NCBI GenBank assembly: GCA_027603945.1
Contig: JADIIU010000040.1
Span: forward strand, 1 to 64,000
Origin: Terramyces sp. JEL0728
Taxonomy: Eukaryota > Chytridiomycota > Chytridiomycetes > Rhizophydiales > Terramycetaceae
DNA: 64,000 bases
Direction of reading: 5' to 3'
Positions 46,293-57,447 of the stretch are shown piece by piece (position 1 is the first letter of the stretch; every line of letters starts with the position of its first letter). Both the position numbers and the translations under genes were made by a program. The notes below the pieces were generated by a model, which saw nothing but the letters and a program-made list of their open reading frames with translations, had not been told where the DNA came from and searched no databases.

Positions 46293-47696
46293 TTAAATTA
46301 GGACTTTAAATCGTTCGTATGCCTGTTTAGATAATTCATCTTGGTGGGATGGGTGAGCAATTTTGATCATGGCTTTTGCTCTTTCTAGTAAATTCTTTCC
46401 AAACAGATATGCGATTCCGTTCTCCGTTACAACGTAATGCACATGGTTTCTTGTTGTCGTGATACCAGCTCCCTGCTTGAGAAATGGTACAATGGTAGAT
46501 CCGCCAGACTTTGCGATAGATGGGAGACAAATTATGGGCAAACCCCCTTTAGATATGGAAGCCCCGTATTCAAAGTCGCATTGTCCGCCTAGTATAAGCT
46601 CATGTTACCCACACCAGATATCATTCTGCTGCCTACAGAATCTGCACAAACTTGTCCTGTGATGTCGACTTCAACCGCTGCATTGATTGCTGTCACTTTG
46701 GGGTTCTTGCCAATTACACTTGGATCATTCACGACTGAAATATCATTAAAGTGGATAGAAGGGTTGTCATCCACAAAGTCATACAATCGTTTAGTTCCCA
46801 TGGCAAAAGCAGTAACTGTTGTATGAGGAAAATGGAATTTTTGCGAGTTATTCACTACCCCGCTTTCAATGAGAGCAATCACACCGTCAGAAAACATTTC
46901 AGTGTGGATTCCCAAATTCTTGTGATTCTTTAGACATTCCAATACTGCGTTGGGAATACCACCAATTCCCATTTGTAACGTAGCTCCATCTGGAATCAGT
47001 TCTGCCAAATGCTTCCCAATTGCTAATTCAACCGGACTAGCTTTTGCTGGCGCGATTTCTGGGATGGGTTCATTCACGTCTACAATGGCATCAAATGAAT
47101 TAATATGAACAAATGATTGCCCTGGATGTTAATCAAAGCTACCATGAGTGCGCGGCACATTTGGATTAATTTGCGCGATCACCAACTTGGCAGTTTCTAC
47201 TGCAGCAAGCGCAGTGCACACCTGTATAAAATATATGTTACTTCCAGGCCGAGAGAGCAAAATCCATGCTTATCAGGAGTGGAGACATTCAGAAATGCAA
47301 CATCCGTAGATCTAACTCCATTGCGCATCAATTTAGGCAGATCCGACAAGAAGCAAGGAATCAAGGAACTGATTCCCTCTGCTACCTGTTTTCGCTGATT
47401 TGGTCCAATGAAATAATTCGAGACAAAGAAAGAATCTTTCAATTCGGTTGTCGAGCATGGATTCTCAGGGATAATATGTAAATGATCGATTTCAACATTC
47501 CTTAATTCTCTTCTTTTTGCCAATGCGCTTGCTAATACCGTTGGGAATGAGGCTACACCATGCATGTAAATTCTATCTCCGGAATTCACCAGCTTCACTG
47601 CGTCATCTGCATTCAATAATGGCGGCGGTGATCCTGCGTTAGCTTGAACCTACTTTTGAATGAAAGAAAAGTTTGTTTAACAGTTTTGGAGAGCAT
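46293..47696 (-). CDS. Acetyl-CoA hydrolase/4-hydroxybutyrate CoA-transferase family enzyme
   Basis: Exons 47696-47654, 47633-47242, 47221-47143, 47121-46609, 46588-46293; introns 20, 20, 21 and 20 nt; 440 aa. The spliced N-terminus (MLSKTVKQTFLSFKRSPPP) is basic and amphipathic, fitting a mitochondrial presequence. The body has LQMGIGGIPNAVL, GIHTEMFSDGV (candidate catalytic Glu246), and GVGGQCDFEYGASISKGG, restored only by splicing. HYVVTENGIAYLFGK follows. The family transfers CoA between acyl groups and acetate/succinate. Its length (440) is like bacterial 4-hydroxybutyrate/butyryl-CoA transferases, shorter than fungal Ach1 (about 525). Which acid is used cannot be read from sequence. The start is decided by the first intron: the other ATG upstream runs into a stop. 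Confidence 0.9.
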
Positions 47697-47822
47697 ATAA
47701 ACCTTTCATTTTTTCAGCTTAAATGTTTGTGAATAATTGTGAGCAAGAATTCCTCAGCGATCATAAGATGAAAAATCAAGGTAACGAATTACTATATTTG
47801 GTATCATTTCGTGGATTGTTTA

Positions 47823-49283
47823 TCAGTTTGTAGGGCCCTTTTCAGTAGTTTTCCCATAGTTTTTTGGCGATGCTCTCTTTCTCCTTCCCAGATGCAATGC
47901 AGCCTCCCTTAATGATTCGTACATCTTGCAAATCACAACATTATGAATCATGTAGCAAAACGAGAGGACAGCTTCGGAAGCGAGCGCATTCCTGTCATTT
48001 TGAAGCGCTGACGTTGCGTACCTGAGAATGGAAATTACGATAAACAGCAAGCAGTTGAACAAATGAACCAGCAAAATACTAAAGATGCTTCCATTTGATA
48101 GCAAAACCTCTTCTGTAGTCTCCTTAGTCTTTTTTGCCTTTGTGAGCTGTTGGAAGAATACCATTTTGAATATAATCAACGGAGGGATCAAATCAAACAC
48201 AAACATAAACAGCATCCAAGCAATCTGCAGGTTAAAGGCAATATTTGCTATTGCGTAATATGCCATTACATCTGTCAGTGCGAAAAAACATGATACATAG
48301 TATGGGCCAACCAGCGAAAAGTGCAATGCAAGGAGGGAAACGCTTCCCACAATTAAAAATAGATTAGAATTGCTCTTCTTATTGATCTCTGTGGTGATTC
48401 TGAAGCTGATGAGCACGGAGAGCAAAGAGCACACTTCTGTGGTTCCAAGTAATGCTTTGAATAGCGCGACATCTGTGCTGCTATGAAAAACTGCGTATGT
48501 GTAGTATACAACCAACAAGGAGCGTATTAGCCATAAGGTTTGAGTTGTAAACATTGCGAAATCTCGCAGTTTCTTTGATCTTCCGCTATATAGTTTTTGG
48601 CCGTACACTGAAGACGTTACCAGAAACCCTCCAATAGTCAGCGCAAACGCTATCAGCGCTATAATTTCCATCGTTGTGTGTGAATTTGGAACAAGCATCC
48701 AGCTTGGGGTATACGCAATCCATCTGTAGTCCGTGATTCCGCTATTTACCGTATGCTGCGACACTGTGATACCTCCAAGGTATAATGAATTGTAATAGGC
48801 AGGATCCATTGATAGTGGATAGTACTCTGCATTTCCTTCAATTATATATTTAGTACCGTTACAATTCGTTCCTCCGTAAACCGTCAAATGGGTATTATTG
48901 CAAATAAACTGGGATTCCGTACATGAATTGGAGTTTAAAAGAAACATATAGTCGTAACCCCAGATAGACATTCCGTCTCCTTCGATCATGCAATATTGAC
49001 TATCAATTGCAGATTTTGGCGGTGATGTTTCAACTGTATAGTCGCTGGATATCAAGTGTCGTGAAAAACTCTTGTATCCAAAAGTTTGAGTGGTATCTAG
49101 TGACGAAAAGCAGCATGAATATCCATTATACCCGCCTTCACTCCCGCACAACGGAAATGGAAAGTCTTTCAATTCAAATCGATACAATTTCGTTGGTCTC
49201 GTTTCTTTAAACACAAGCATTGTTGAAGGCGGTCCTTGACAGGCATCAACTTGCCATGTGGACTGAAATACGGTGGATAGCAT
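47823..49283 (-). CDS. Seven-transmembrane protein with Cys-rich N-terminal ectodomain
   Basis: A 486-aa single open frame from ATG 49281-49283. An N-terminal region of about 215 residues contains 8-10 cysteines (CGSEGGYNGYSCCF, YCMIEGDG, SCTESQFIC, TNCNGT) and several N-glycosylation sequons (NNTH, NGTK). About seven hydrophobic helices follow, from EIIALIAFALTIGGFLV to the segment before a basic C-terminus (LGRRKRASPKNYGK). It looks like a receptor with an extracellular domain, of a family expanded in zoosporic fungi, but I cannot name a relative. No clear signal peptide is visible, so a short upstream exon may be missing. Confidence 0.65.
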   Translation of the reverse strand: MLSTVFQSTWQVDACQGPPSTMLVFKETRPTKLYRFELKDFPFPLCGSEGGYNGYSCCFSSLDTTQTFGYKSFSRHLISSDYTVETSPPKSAIDSQYCMIEGDGMSIWGYDYMFLLNSNSCTESQFICNNTHLTVYGGTNCNGTKYIIEGNAEYYPLSMDPAYYNSLYLGGITVSQHTVNSGITDYRWIAYTPSWMLVPNSHTTMEIIALIAFALTIGGFLVTSSVYGQKLYSGRSKKLRDFAMFTTQTLWLIRSLLVVYYTYAVFHSSTDVALFKALLGTTEVCSLLSVLISFRITTEINKKSNSNLFLIVGSVSLLALHFSLVGPYYVSCFFALTDVMAYYAIANIAFNLQIAWMLFMFVFDLIPPLIIFKMVFFQQLTKAKKTKETTEEVLLSNGSIFSILLVHLFNCLLFIVISILRYATSALQNDRNALASEAVLSFCYMIHNVVICKMYESLREAALHLGRRKRASPKNYGKTTEKGPTN

Positions 49284-49369
49284 TTGAAATTTCAAAGAAA
49301 GTCGCCTCTTATTCTCCGGAGATTACGTAAAGATAGCTCTGTATGGACATTTCAAACAATAATTCTTTA

Positions 49370-50836
49370 TTAATCATTTCTATTGGCCTTGAAAGTAAAG
49401 AAATTTCTTGTTACTAGTCCTGGAGGCAAATAGTCTTGCTTGACAGGATCCTTGAATTCCGGGTTATATTTGTAACCATCGGAATATCCCATCTCTTTCA
49501 TCAACTAATATTAGAACCGAGTACTGGTGTTGGGGCGTTTCTAATATGCAGAGGAACTGGGTAATTGGACTCTGTCTGGATAGTTTTGTGTACCATCTTT
49601 ATCGCTTGATAGGTTTCAACGCTTTTTGGAGACCTAGCCAAGTAGGTAACACAGTGCGCAAGTATAGCATCGCATTCGGGCATTCCTATTACTTGGCATG
49701 CCTGGTATGTCGATAACGCAAGCGGAAGGGCTTCATTATTTGCCAACCCAATGTCTTCCGATGCAAACCGCACTGTAATTAATAAACATGAACCTAAACG
49801 TCTTGAAACATACAAGGGATCTTCTCCAGCATAAATCATCCTTCCCAGCCAATACAGCGCGGCATTAGCATCAGAGCCTCTTAAACTTTTGTGCAGTGCT
49901 GATATAATATTGTAATGTTCTTCCCCATCCCTATCGTACAACACATTATGCTTCAAAATTGCCTTTTTAGCTAGTTCAATTGTGATTTCCTGGCCGCTCG
50001 ACAAAAGATAATCTAATACGTTTAGCGCTGTTCTAGCATCACCGTCGCACATGTTTGCAATATATCCATATACATCATCTGACACTGACTTTACTTTTTG
50101 CCCTTCGTTTTCCAAATCCATTATTTTAAGCTCCATTGCTCGTTTTAGAATTTCAACTAAATACTCGGTAGTTAATTTTTCGAGGACGAATACACGCACT
50201 CTGGATAGCAGAGCATTGTTGACTCTAAAGGATGGATTCTCTGTGGTAGCCGCGATAAAAACATATTCTCCCTTTTCAATATCCAAGAATATATCCTGTT
50301 GCGCTTTGTTAAATCTATGAATTTCATCCAAGAATATGACTCCTTTAGTATTTGTCCTTTTGTAATGCTCTTTTGCTTTAGCGATCGCTTGCTTTACGTC
50401 CTGGATGGTGTGTGTTGTTGCACTAAATTCCTTATACCATCTACTCCTGCTAATCAGCCTTGCAAGGGTGGTTTTGCCTTGTTAAGAAGATTATACCACA
50501 TCCGGGAGGTCCGTAGAATATCATTGACGATAATCGATCGTTTTCAATCAATTGGCGAAGGATTGAATCTTCCTTTACTATTTCCTGGCCTTTAAAATCC
50601 TTGAAATCCATTGGCCTTGACATTTCTGCCAGTGGTTCAGTCCTCTTTCTCTTCTTTGATGGTATCGATTTTGAATTTTCCTGCAATTCGCCTTTAGTTG
50701 CATCGTCGGTTTGCTTCATTGGCACTTCATTGGATTTTGCGGGTTTATCCTTTACCGCACCGCATTGAATATCCAAGTGAAAGTTTATTTCAGGCTCCTT
50801 TACTTTCTCTCCACAGATTGGACAATTAACAAACAT
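49370..50836 (-). CDS. MGS1: MGS1/WRNIP1 AAA+ ATPase
   Basis: Exons 50836-50497, 50477-49525, 49504-49370; introns 19 and 20 nt; 475 aa. A RAD18-type ubiquitin-binding zinc finger (CPICGEKVKEPEINFHLDIQC minus its last residue pair) begins the protein. An AAA+ clamp-loader-like domain follows: Walker A GPPGCGKTT (spans intron 1), Walker B GVIFLDEIHRFNKAQQD, sensor AATTENPSF and the Arg-finger region LLSRVRVF. The MGS1 C-terminal domain has GRMIYAGEDPLYVSRR, ASEDIGLAN and PVPLHIRNAPTPLMKEMGY. It acts at stalled replication forks with ubiquitinated PCNA. Every junction is fixed by conserved motifs. Confidence 0.96.
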
Positions 50837-50904
50837 AAAAATCGGACATTCAAAATTACAATTTAATTATTACAGTATAAAACATTAAAAGTGCTATTAA
50901 AAGT

Positions 50905-53358
50905 TTAGGTTTTAACTCCGCAGTAATCTCCTCCAAAGTAGGATGCATTTGGATTCAAGGCGTAGACGGGGATTTGGTCTGTAATGTCGACTTGTGTCAG
51001 TCCTTGGATTGTGAATACAATCAATGGGATGAGGGCCGCACCACAGTCTAAAGCCGCAGAGAGAATGTAATTGTAGCGATCGTACCATTTGCGATGATAT
51101 TTTCTACAGTATACTTGAGAAATGAACACCACAATAATGGTGGACAGGATCGCATTGGAGTAGCCAACTCCAATATACGAAGTGGACACAAAAATAATCG
51201 GCCAATTGACGTACTGGAATCCAATTCTTGGAAATTGTTTGGCAAGGTAAAATGTGATTACCGGCAATACAGCTCCAGCGAGGAAAAACCAGTATAATGA
51301 GACATATGGAGTCTCTGTGGTATCAAAGAACTTCTTTGGCCCCAGCAGTCCCCAGATTTTGGTAGCCGTATCTAAAATTAAAGGTTGTTGGCCAGACCAA
51401 TTGTCGTAGCCGCCACCAGTGGAGTTGGATGCTTTTCTGATTTGGGGAACATGGTCAATCATATAATCCATAGTAGCGTAGTTGACAATAGCACCAAGTA
51501 TGCTTCCATAAATTTGATAAAAGAAAACTTGGCGGGGAGGAAGCTTCATATAATATGCAAACTTCAACTGAGCAAGATAGTTGAGACTTTGGTTCAGCAA
51601 ACTAGTTGTGTATGCTTTGAAAGCAGCATTTGCAATGGGGAATCCAGGTTTCAAATAGCCCATAACCATTTCTGAAATGATGTTGAGACTGATAGATTGG
51701 TTTGCAACTGCTCTAAGAATCCCAACAGGCACAATGAAAACAACAGTCATTAAAAGTGCGAGGGGAATCACCCAAAAATCACCCAATAGTTGAAAATCGT
51801 TGGTGGAAACATTCAACGCAAACATTGAGCAAAGAATCATCGCTGCAAGGAACCCAATGTACCAGGCAAGTGGCACATCCTTGTACGTTTTCATTAATTT
51901 ACTGTGAATGTCACTTTCCGATACTGATTGCTTTAGGCTTTTCTTTAAGCCTTGAAAGTTGTTCAAGAAGAAATGTACAACAACTGATGACAGAGCTGCG
52001 AATCCACATCCATAAGCCAAAGCCCAGTAGATCGAAAGGCGCATTGCTGGAGTCTTGGTAGATTCCCCGATAAAATCAACCTTCATTGGGGTATTGGCTG
52101 GTGACAAATTGTATGGATTTCCATTTTCATCAAATGTTTTAGTTGAAAACATTGGAAACTTTCTTGCATTCCAGACGTTAAAGTGGTAGAGTATTGGGAC
52201 TATAATCCAGCCAAGAGCAACATTGGAAAACAGCACATTCATTTGTGCCCATACAGGCGTAATCATAGGAGAAAAGATGGAAATGGCATTCCAGTCAAAT
52301 GTCAGACTGAGTACGCCGCCTCCCAATCTTGAACCGAGTTGAGACAAAACAGGATGAACCTGTCTAAGGTTGATACTAGTTCCGCCCCCAAATATACAGA
52401 GCAGAGAGATGCATTGCAGCAACGGCATAAAAACCTGGGGCAGGAACTGGTAAGTTAGGGCCATTAGCAAAAAGAAGCCAAAAGCCTTTACTCTGAGCTT
52501 TGTAATCTTCTTGTTGATTACACTATGAAAGGTGTGAATCAAATTAGCAGGAACCAGGTTTTCTGGCCACCACATTTCAGCTGGAACTACCAAGAATCTT
52601 TGGAATAGTCCACCCAAACCAAAGCCAAGGCATTGGACAGATATTAAAAACAAGATTGCAATTGGGTAGCCTACATTGATTCCAGCTCCTGGGGCACCAT
52701 AAAACAACCTTTGGACTACCAATAGGATAATACCATACGCTTCCCCAGACGAGGTTGCCGCAATCATGATCATAGAATGTTCTTTGTAGTTGAATGGCCC
52801 AGGATTCAGCATTGTCCAGGAACGGGGTATTTTTGATAGCAGTAGTCCCATAGGGTAGGAGAGTATAATTATAGGAACGTCTATGATTAGTTAAATGATA
52901 CAGCTGATTGGTACATTGTTTAGTCTAAAAAAGAAGAATTGGGAGCAGAATGAATCAATTACAATGAGTATTGTGGATATAGTGAGGATGCGAAAAGTTG
53001 AAATGGATATGTTTGGATCATCGCTAATTGGAATGGTAGCTGCAACTTCCGGTATGGCTGAATTCCACTCTTTCTCTTGGTGATCAGGACTGTAATTGTC
53101 TGCATACTCTTCAGGATCGCTGTCTGACGAATAAGTTTCCAGCCCAAAGAATTGCTTAGAGCTGTTGTTGCTCTGATCGAATATATTTTGCACACTGGAA
53201 TCTACAGTTGAATTCGAATTGACTGGTGACTGTGGAGGGTAATTTTGCTTTGTAGTTGCCATGTCTAATTGGCCCGTAGTGAGTGACAGATCGATATTGC
53301 CTCCACCAAGTTCAGTGTTTGGCTCTTTATTTACACTTTCCTTCGGTTTCTCTTCCAT
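50905..53358 (-). CDS. Oligopeptide transporter (OPT family), copy 1
   Basis: Exons 53358-52902 and 52880-50905, with a 21-nt intron (52881-52901); 810 aa. An N-terminal cytosolic region of about 130 residues contains FFGLETYSSDSDPEEY and IPEVAATIPISDDP. About 14-16 hydrophobic helices follow, with OPT landmarks SWTMLNPGPFNYKEHSMI, PAEMWWPENLVPANLIHTFH, SRLGGGVLSLTFDWNAI, GDFWVIPLALLM and NWPIIFVSTSYIGVGYSNAI. It imports tri- to pentapeptides or related peptides by proton symport. It ends at YFGGDYCGVKT. The start is the first ATG; an upstream open stretch has none. It is divergent from its paralogue, 632 bp away. Confidence 0.95.
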
Positions 53359-53990
53359 AAATGAAATAAATTCCAAATCGAAGAATGTGATTGTTCAAAT
53401 TAGTGGCTTTTCACGGGCTCTGGCGCATTGACAATTCGGAAAGACAGCGTTGTAAATTGAATATAGTTGACTAACTCAACCCACGCATTAAGTACCGTGT
53501 GAGCATTGTTGGGCATCCATTGATCTTGTGGTTTGCGGGGTTTGTGGTGTGAAATTTTTGGAGATGACGGCTCTGCACATTTCATTTACACTTTTGCGTA
53601 GACGTTCAAAAAGTGATTAAAGTTAATCGCCATGTGAATGCTATTCAACGGATTCTAAAGCAAAGACTCCGTCAAAGTTGAGACATTGCGCGAATGGCGG
53701 CTGAAAACACAAGCTGATTCCTTAGTAAACAACCCAATAGAAAAAGCATCATGCAGTCTTGGCACTACAGCTACGAATTACTGGCTTGCAGTTGAACTGG
53801 CAATTGAATTGCAAAGTGGGAAATCACCAATCAAAAAGGATCGGATATGCATCGCAGGTATTCCCGATCACTTTTACCTGTAATTTGGACTATTTATGAC
53901 TTGTATTCGTTGAACGTTTTAAATTGTTTTTCAATGTTTCACTAACAAGCCTTGGTTCTCAGGTGAGCAAAATTTTCACCATTTTTCAAC
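53359..53990. other. 632-bp divergent region between two OPT transporters
   Basis: Contains the promoters of both transporters. A 61-codon ORF (53400-53585, minus) is listed separately with low confidence. No repeat or RNA gene is visible. Confidence 0.45.
53400..53585 (-). CDS. Small ORF, doubtful
   Basis: A 61-aa ORF from an ATG (MKCAEPSSPKISHHKPRKPQ). No domain, no membrane segment. It lies just upstream of OPT copy 1 on the same strand. A frame of this size can arise by chance in 632 bp. If translated, it could act as an upstream ORF of the OPT transcript; this is speculation. Confidence 0.2.
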   Translation of the reverse strand: MKCAEPSSPKISHHKPRKPQDQWMPNNAHTVLNAWVELVNYIQFTTLSFRIVNAPEPVKSH

Positions 53991-56664
53991 ATGATAGAAC
54001 AAAAGCTGGATGTACATGACAAGGTTGAACTTCGAAAATCAGAAGACACCATAAACAATTCACCGATTAGCCCAGCAGAAAGCACTCTTGAAAGTGCAGG
54101 CACATTCAATGAGGAATCTCCCAGCCCACCAAAACAGAAATGTTTAGTGAGGAGAGCACTAAACAAAGCAGAGACACAGCTGTTTGAAGCGGAAAATACA
54201 AAAAAATCTCAATTTTATGGAATCGAAACTTATTCTTCAGATGATGAGTGGGATCCATACGAAGAAAAGAAAAAAAGGGATTCAGATTTTTATGGATATG
54301 GACCAGAAATTAGTTATGAAAAAGAGAATTCGATTATACCTGAGGTCGCAGTTACCGTGCCCGTAGAAGACGATGTTACAATGCTGGCACTTACTTTTAG
54401 AATGTTTCTCATATCGACTGTAGTAGTTGGAACCACCAGTTCAACTGCAAACTTTTTTTTCTTTAAATTAAATAGAGTGTATCTGGATGGTAACTAGGAA
54501 TTAATGGTAGTGTTGTCTGTTATTATCTGTGCATATTTTATTGGGAATGGGATGGCGAAATTACCAAAATCATGGAAATGGCTGAATCCAGGCCCTTTTA
54601 CACACAAGGAGCACACATTGATTGCAATCGCTTCAATGGCGGCAAGCTCTAATCTGGGAATGAATGTGATATCACTCCAAAGATTAGTGTATGGGAAAAC
54701 CAACGATTCCAACTTTGTGAATAGCGGGATCAATATTGGCAACGCAAGCGCAATTTTATTCTTGATATCAACTCAATGTATTGGAATTGGGTTAGGCGGC
54801 TTTTTGAACAAGTATTTGGTGCTTCCAGCTACCTTTTGGTGGCCAGAAACTATTACTTCTGCAAACTTGATCCACACTTTCCACAGCACTGTCAGCCATA
54901 TCATCACAAAGTATCGTATGCTTGCGTTTTTCACTGTATTTGGCATTGGCTTTGTATATCAATTCCTACCACAATTTTTCATGCCTTTGCTCCAGTCGAT
55001 TTCCATCCTATGTTTGGCAGCAGGAGGTGCTTCTGGAAAGTTCAATCCGCCTGATAAGCCAATAGCGAAACAGCATTACAAGCAGCCGTTGATTGGGCAA
55101 TTAGGTTCAAGCCAAGGTGGCGGGATCCTTTCACTTACCTTGGATTGGACTGCAATTTCATTTTTGGATCCTTTGGTTACCCCAATCTGGTCCCAAGCCA
55201 ATGTACTATTTTCCAGCTATTTCTTGGCGTGGATTGTTACCCCGATTTTGTTTGCTTTGAATACTTGGAGTGCTCAATCTTTTCCCTTATACATGCCTGT
55301 AAACTTTCTCCAAAATGGGACCAGATATAGATTACAGCAGTATCTGGTAAATGACACACTGCCGGAAGGGGTTGAAGTGCCTCCAATGTGGATTCCGCCG
55401 TATTGGGCTATATGCTATGGCTGTGGGTTCGCAGCACTCTCATCTGTAGTCGTTCACTACTTGGTTCATTATGCTGCGAATTCATACAAAGTCTTTTTCC
55501 TCTCTTCAGACGAACTTGCTCAAAAAGATATCCACAGTAGATTGATGAAGAGATATGAACAAGTTCCATTGCTGTGGTATGTAGGCTGCACCGTTACAAT
55601 GCTAATTATTGGCGCATATGTAACCACGCTCAATCCCATTGGATTTCAGATCTCTGGCGACTTTTGGGTTATTCCTCTAGCTCTGCTTATTGCGACTGTG
55701 TTTGCAATTCCCACTGGTATTATCAGATCAATTTCAAATCAAACGATCGATCTTTCCATTATCACTGAATTGATTATGGGGGTGCTTAAGCCAGGATTTC
55801 CCTTGGCAAATGCAACTTTTACCGCGTTTGCGAATGCTGCGTTGCAACAAAGTCTTGGTTGTGCTGCTCAAATGAAATTGGCCTACTACATGAAAGTTCC
55901 ACCAAAAGCTGTCTTTATCATGCAAGTATATGGTGCTGCTTTAGGATGTATCGGTTTGTTTATTATTAATTCTAGTAAACTACTTTTCGTTTGATTACAT
56001 GGTTCGCAATGTTCCTCAAATCTGGAAAGCTACGCATACGATGTTTAGTACCGATCAATGGAGTGGTAGATCGTCTGCTATTCTCGAAACCGGGTCAGAA
56101 ATCTTTGGAGCTCTTTCCCCTTTGAGATTCTTTGATGGAAACAGCACTCCGTACAGCCTGCTCTTCTGGTTCTTTTTGCTTGGAGCAACTTTGCCTTTAG
56201 CGTTTTATTTATTAGCCCGATTCTTCCCTAAAGCTGGTTTACACTATGTCAACTGGCCTATCATCTTTCAATCAGCTGCTGTCGTTGGCGGTGGCCATGG
56301 AAATGCTATTCTATCTGCCACGCTTGTTGTTATTGGAACTCAATTCTTTTTAAGAAAGTACAAACGAAGTTTCTATGACAAGTACAACTATATCACAGCT
56401 GCCGGTTTAGACTGTGCTGCCACTGCAGTGCCTATTCTGTTGTATTTACTCTCTCAATTAAAGAGAATCACTGCAGGTGGAACCCACTATGGCTGGGACG
56501 ATATCACAGATCTTATTCCATATTACGCCTTGAAGCCTGACCCGACTACCTTTGGACAGGATTACTGTGGAGGATTCAAATTCTTTAAACCAAATCATAC
56601 CGGTCAATTTAATGGATCAATAGCCTCTGGGTTCAACAGTACCAGCGGCCATTCTTGGCATTAA
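53991..56664 (+). CDS. Oligopeptide transporter (OPT family), copy 2
   Basis: Exons 53991-54489, 54511-55953, 55976-56664; introns 21 and 22 nt; 876 aa. It has the same plan as copy 1: an acidic N-terminal region with FYGIETYSSDDEWDPYEE and IPEVAVTVPVEDDV, then SWKWLNPGPFTHKEHTLI, PATFWWPETITSANLIHTFH, SSQGGGILSLTLDWTAI, GDFWVIPLALLI and NWPIIFQSAAVVGGGHGNAI. A C-terminal tail of about 28 residues after DYCGGFKFF is extra. Intron 1 is at the same position and phase as the single intron of copy 1; intron 2 is specific to this copy. Proton-coupled peptide importer of the plasma membrane. Confidence 0.95.
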
Positions 56665-56772
56665 TCACATAATATATTATTGTAATTTGTACTATTTTTC
56701 TTTTGGATAACCCCACTGCGATGTAATTGAACGCCTACTTCAGGTTTCCCTCAAATAATTTTTTCAACCAAA

Positions 56773-57406
56773 ATGGCAAAACCAAAAATTGTAGTTTTCA
56801 TTTCTGGAAGCGGTACCAACCTTCAAGCCCTGATAGACGCAACAAAGTCTGGTGATTTGGATTGCGAAATTGCTCTTGTAGTTTCCAACAAAGCTGGTGC
56901 ATATGGTCTGAAACGAGCTGGTAAGTTATGTTAATCCAGAACAAAATAATATCCCGACACTTGTAAAAACCCTAAAACCATACAAGGATCAAGGGAAAAC
57001 GAGATTGGATTTTGATATTGATTTGGCGACTGAAGTTATTGAAAAAATAGAGTGCACACCTTCTTTGATTGTACTTGCTGGATTCATGCACATTCTATCT
57101 GCTGATTTTCTTCAGCTATTCCCAAAGGACAGTGTCATCAATCTACATCCGGCTTTACCAGGAGCATTTGACGGAGCCAAAGCAATTGAAAGAGCATTTG
57201 AAGCTTTCCAAAAAGGAGAGATCGAACATACCGGAGTGATGGTCCATCGCTGCATTCCAGAAGTTGATAGAGGAGCAGTTATAGTAAAGCAAATATGTCC
57301 GATTGAAAAGACAGACACTATTGGTGATTTGGAAGAGAAAATTCACAAGATGGAACATGAACTTATAGTCCAAGGCACCGGGTTAGCTTTGATGATGGGC
57401 AAGTAA
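56773..57406 (+). CDS. ADE8: Phosphoribosylglycinamide formyltransferase (GART, ADE8 type)
   Basis: Exons 56773-56920 and 56940-57406; intron 19 nt; 204 aa. It adds a formyl group from 10-formyl-tetrahydrofolate to GAR in purine synthesis (step 3). The N-terminal phosphate loop is FISGSGTNLQALI. VSNKAGAYGLKRA follows, and the active-site block is LAGFMHILSADFLQLFP ... INLHPALPGAFDG (Asn/His). MVHRCIPEVDRGAVI holds the catalytic Asp. The stand-alone form (not fused to GARS/AIRS) is as in yeast Ade8. The short spacing to RRP42 (41 bp between stops) is typical for this locus. Confidence 0.95.
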
Positions 57407-57447
57407 TTTTTATATAAATCGCGTCGTTTAATTTCGTTTATTATAAA

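Noticed and set aside
53686..53883. 65-codon plus-strand ORF in the OPT divergent region
   Set aside because: No ATG at its start, no domain; likely chance.
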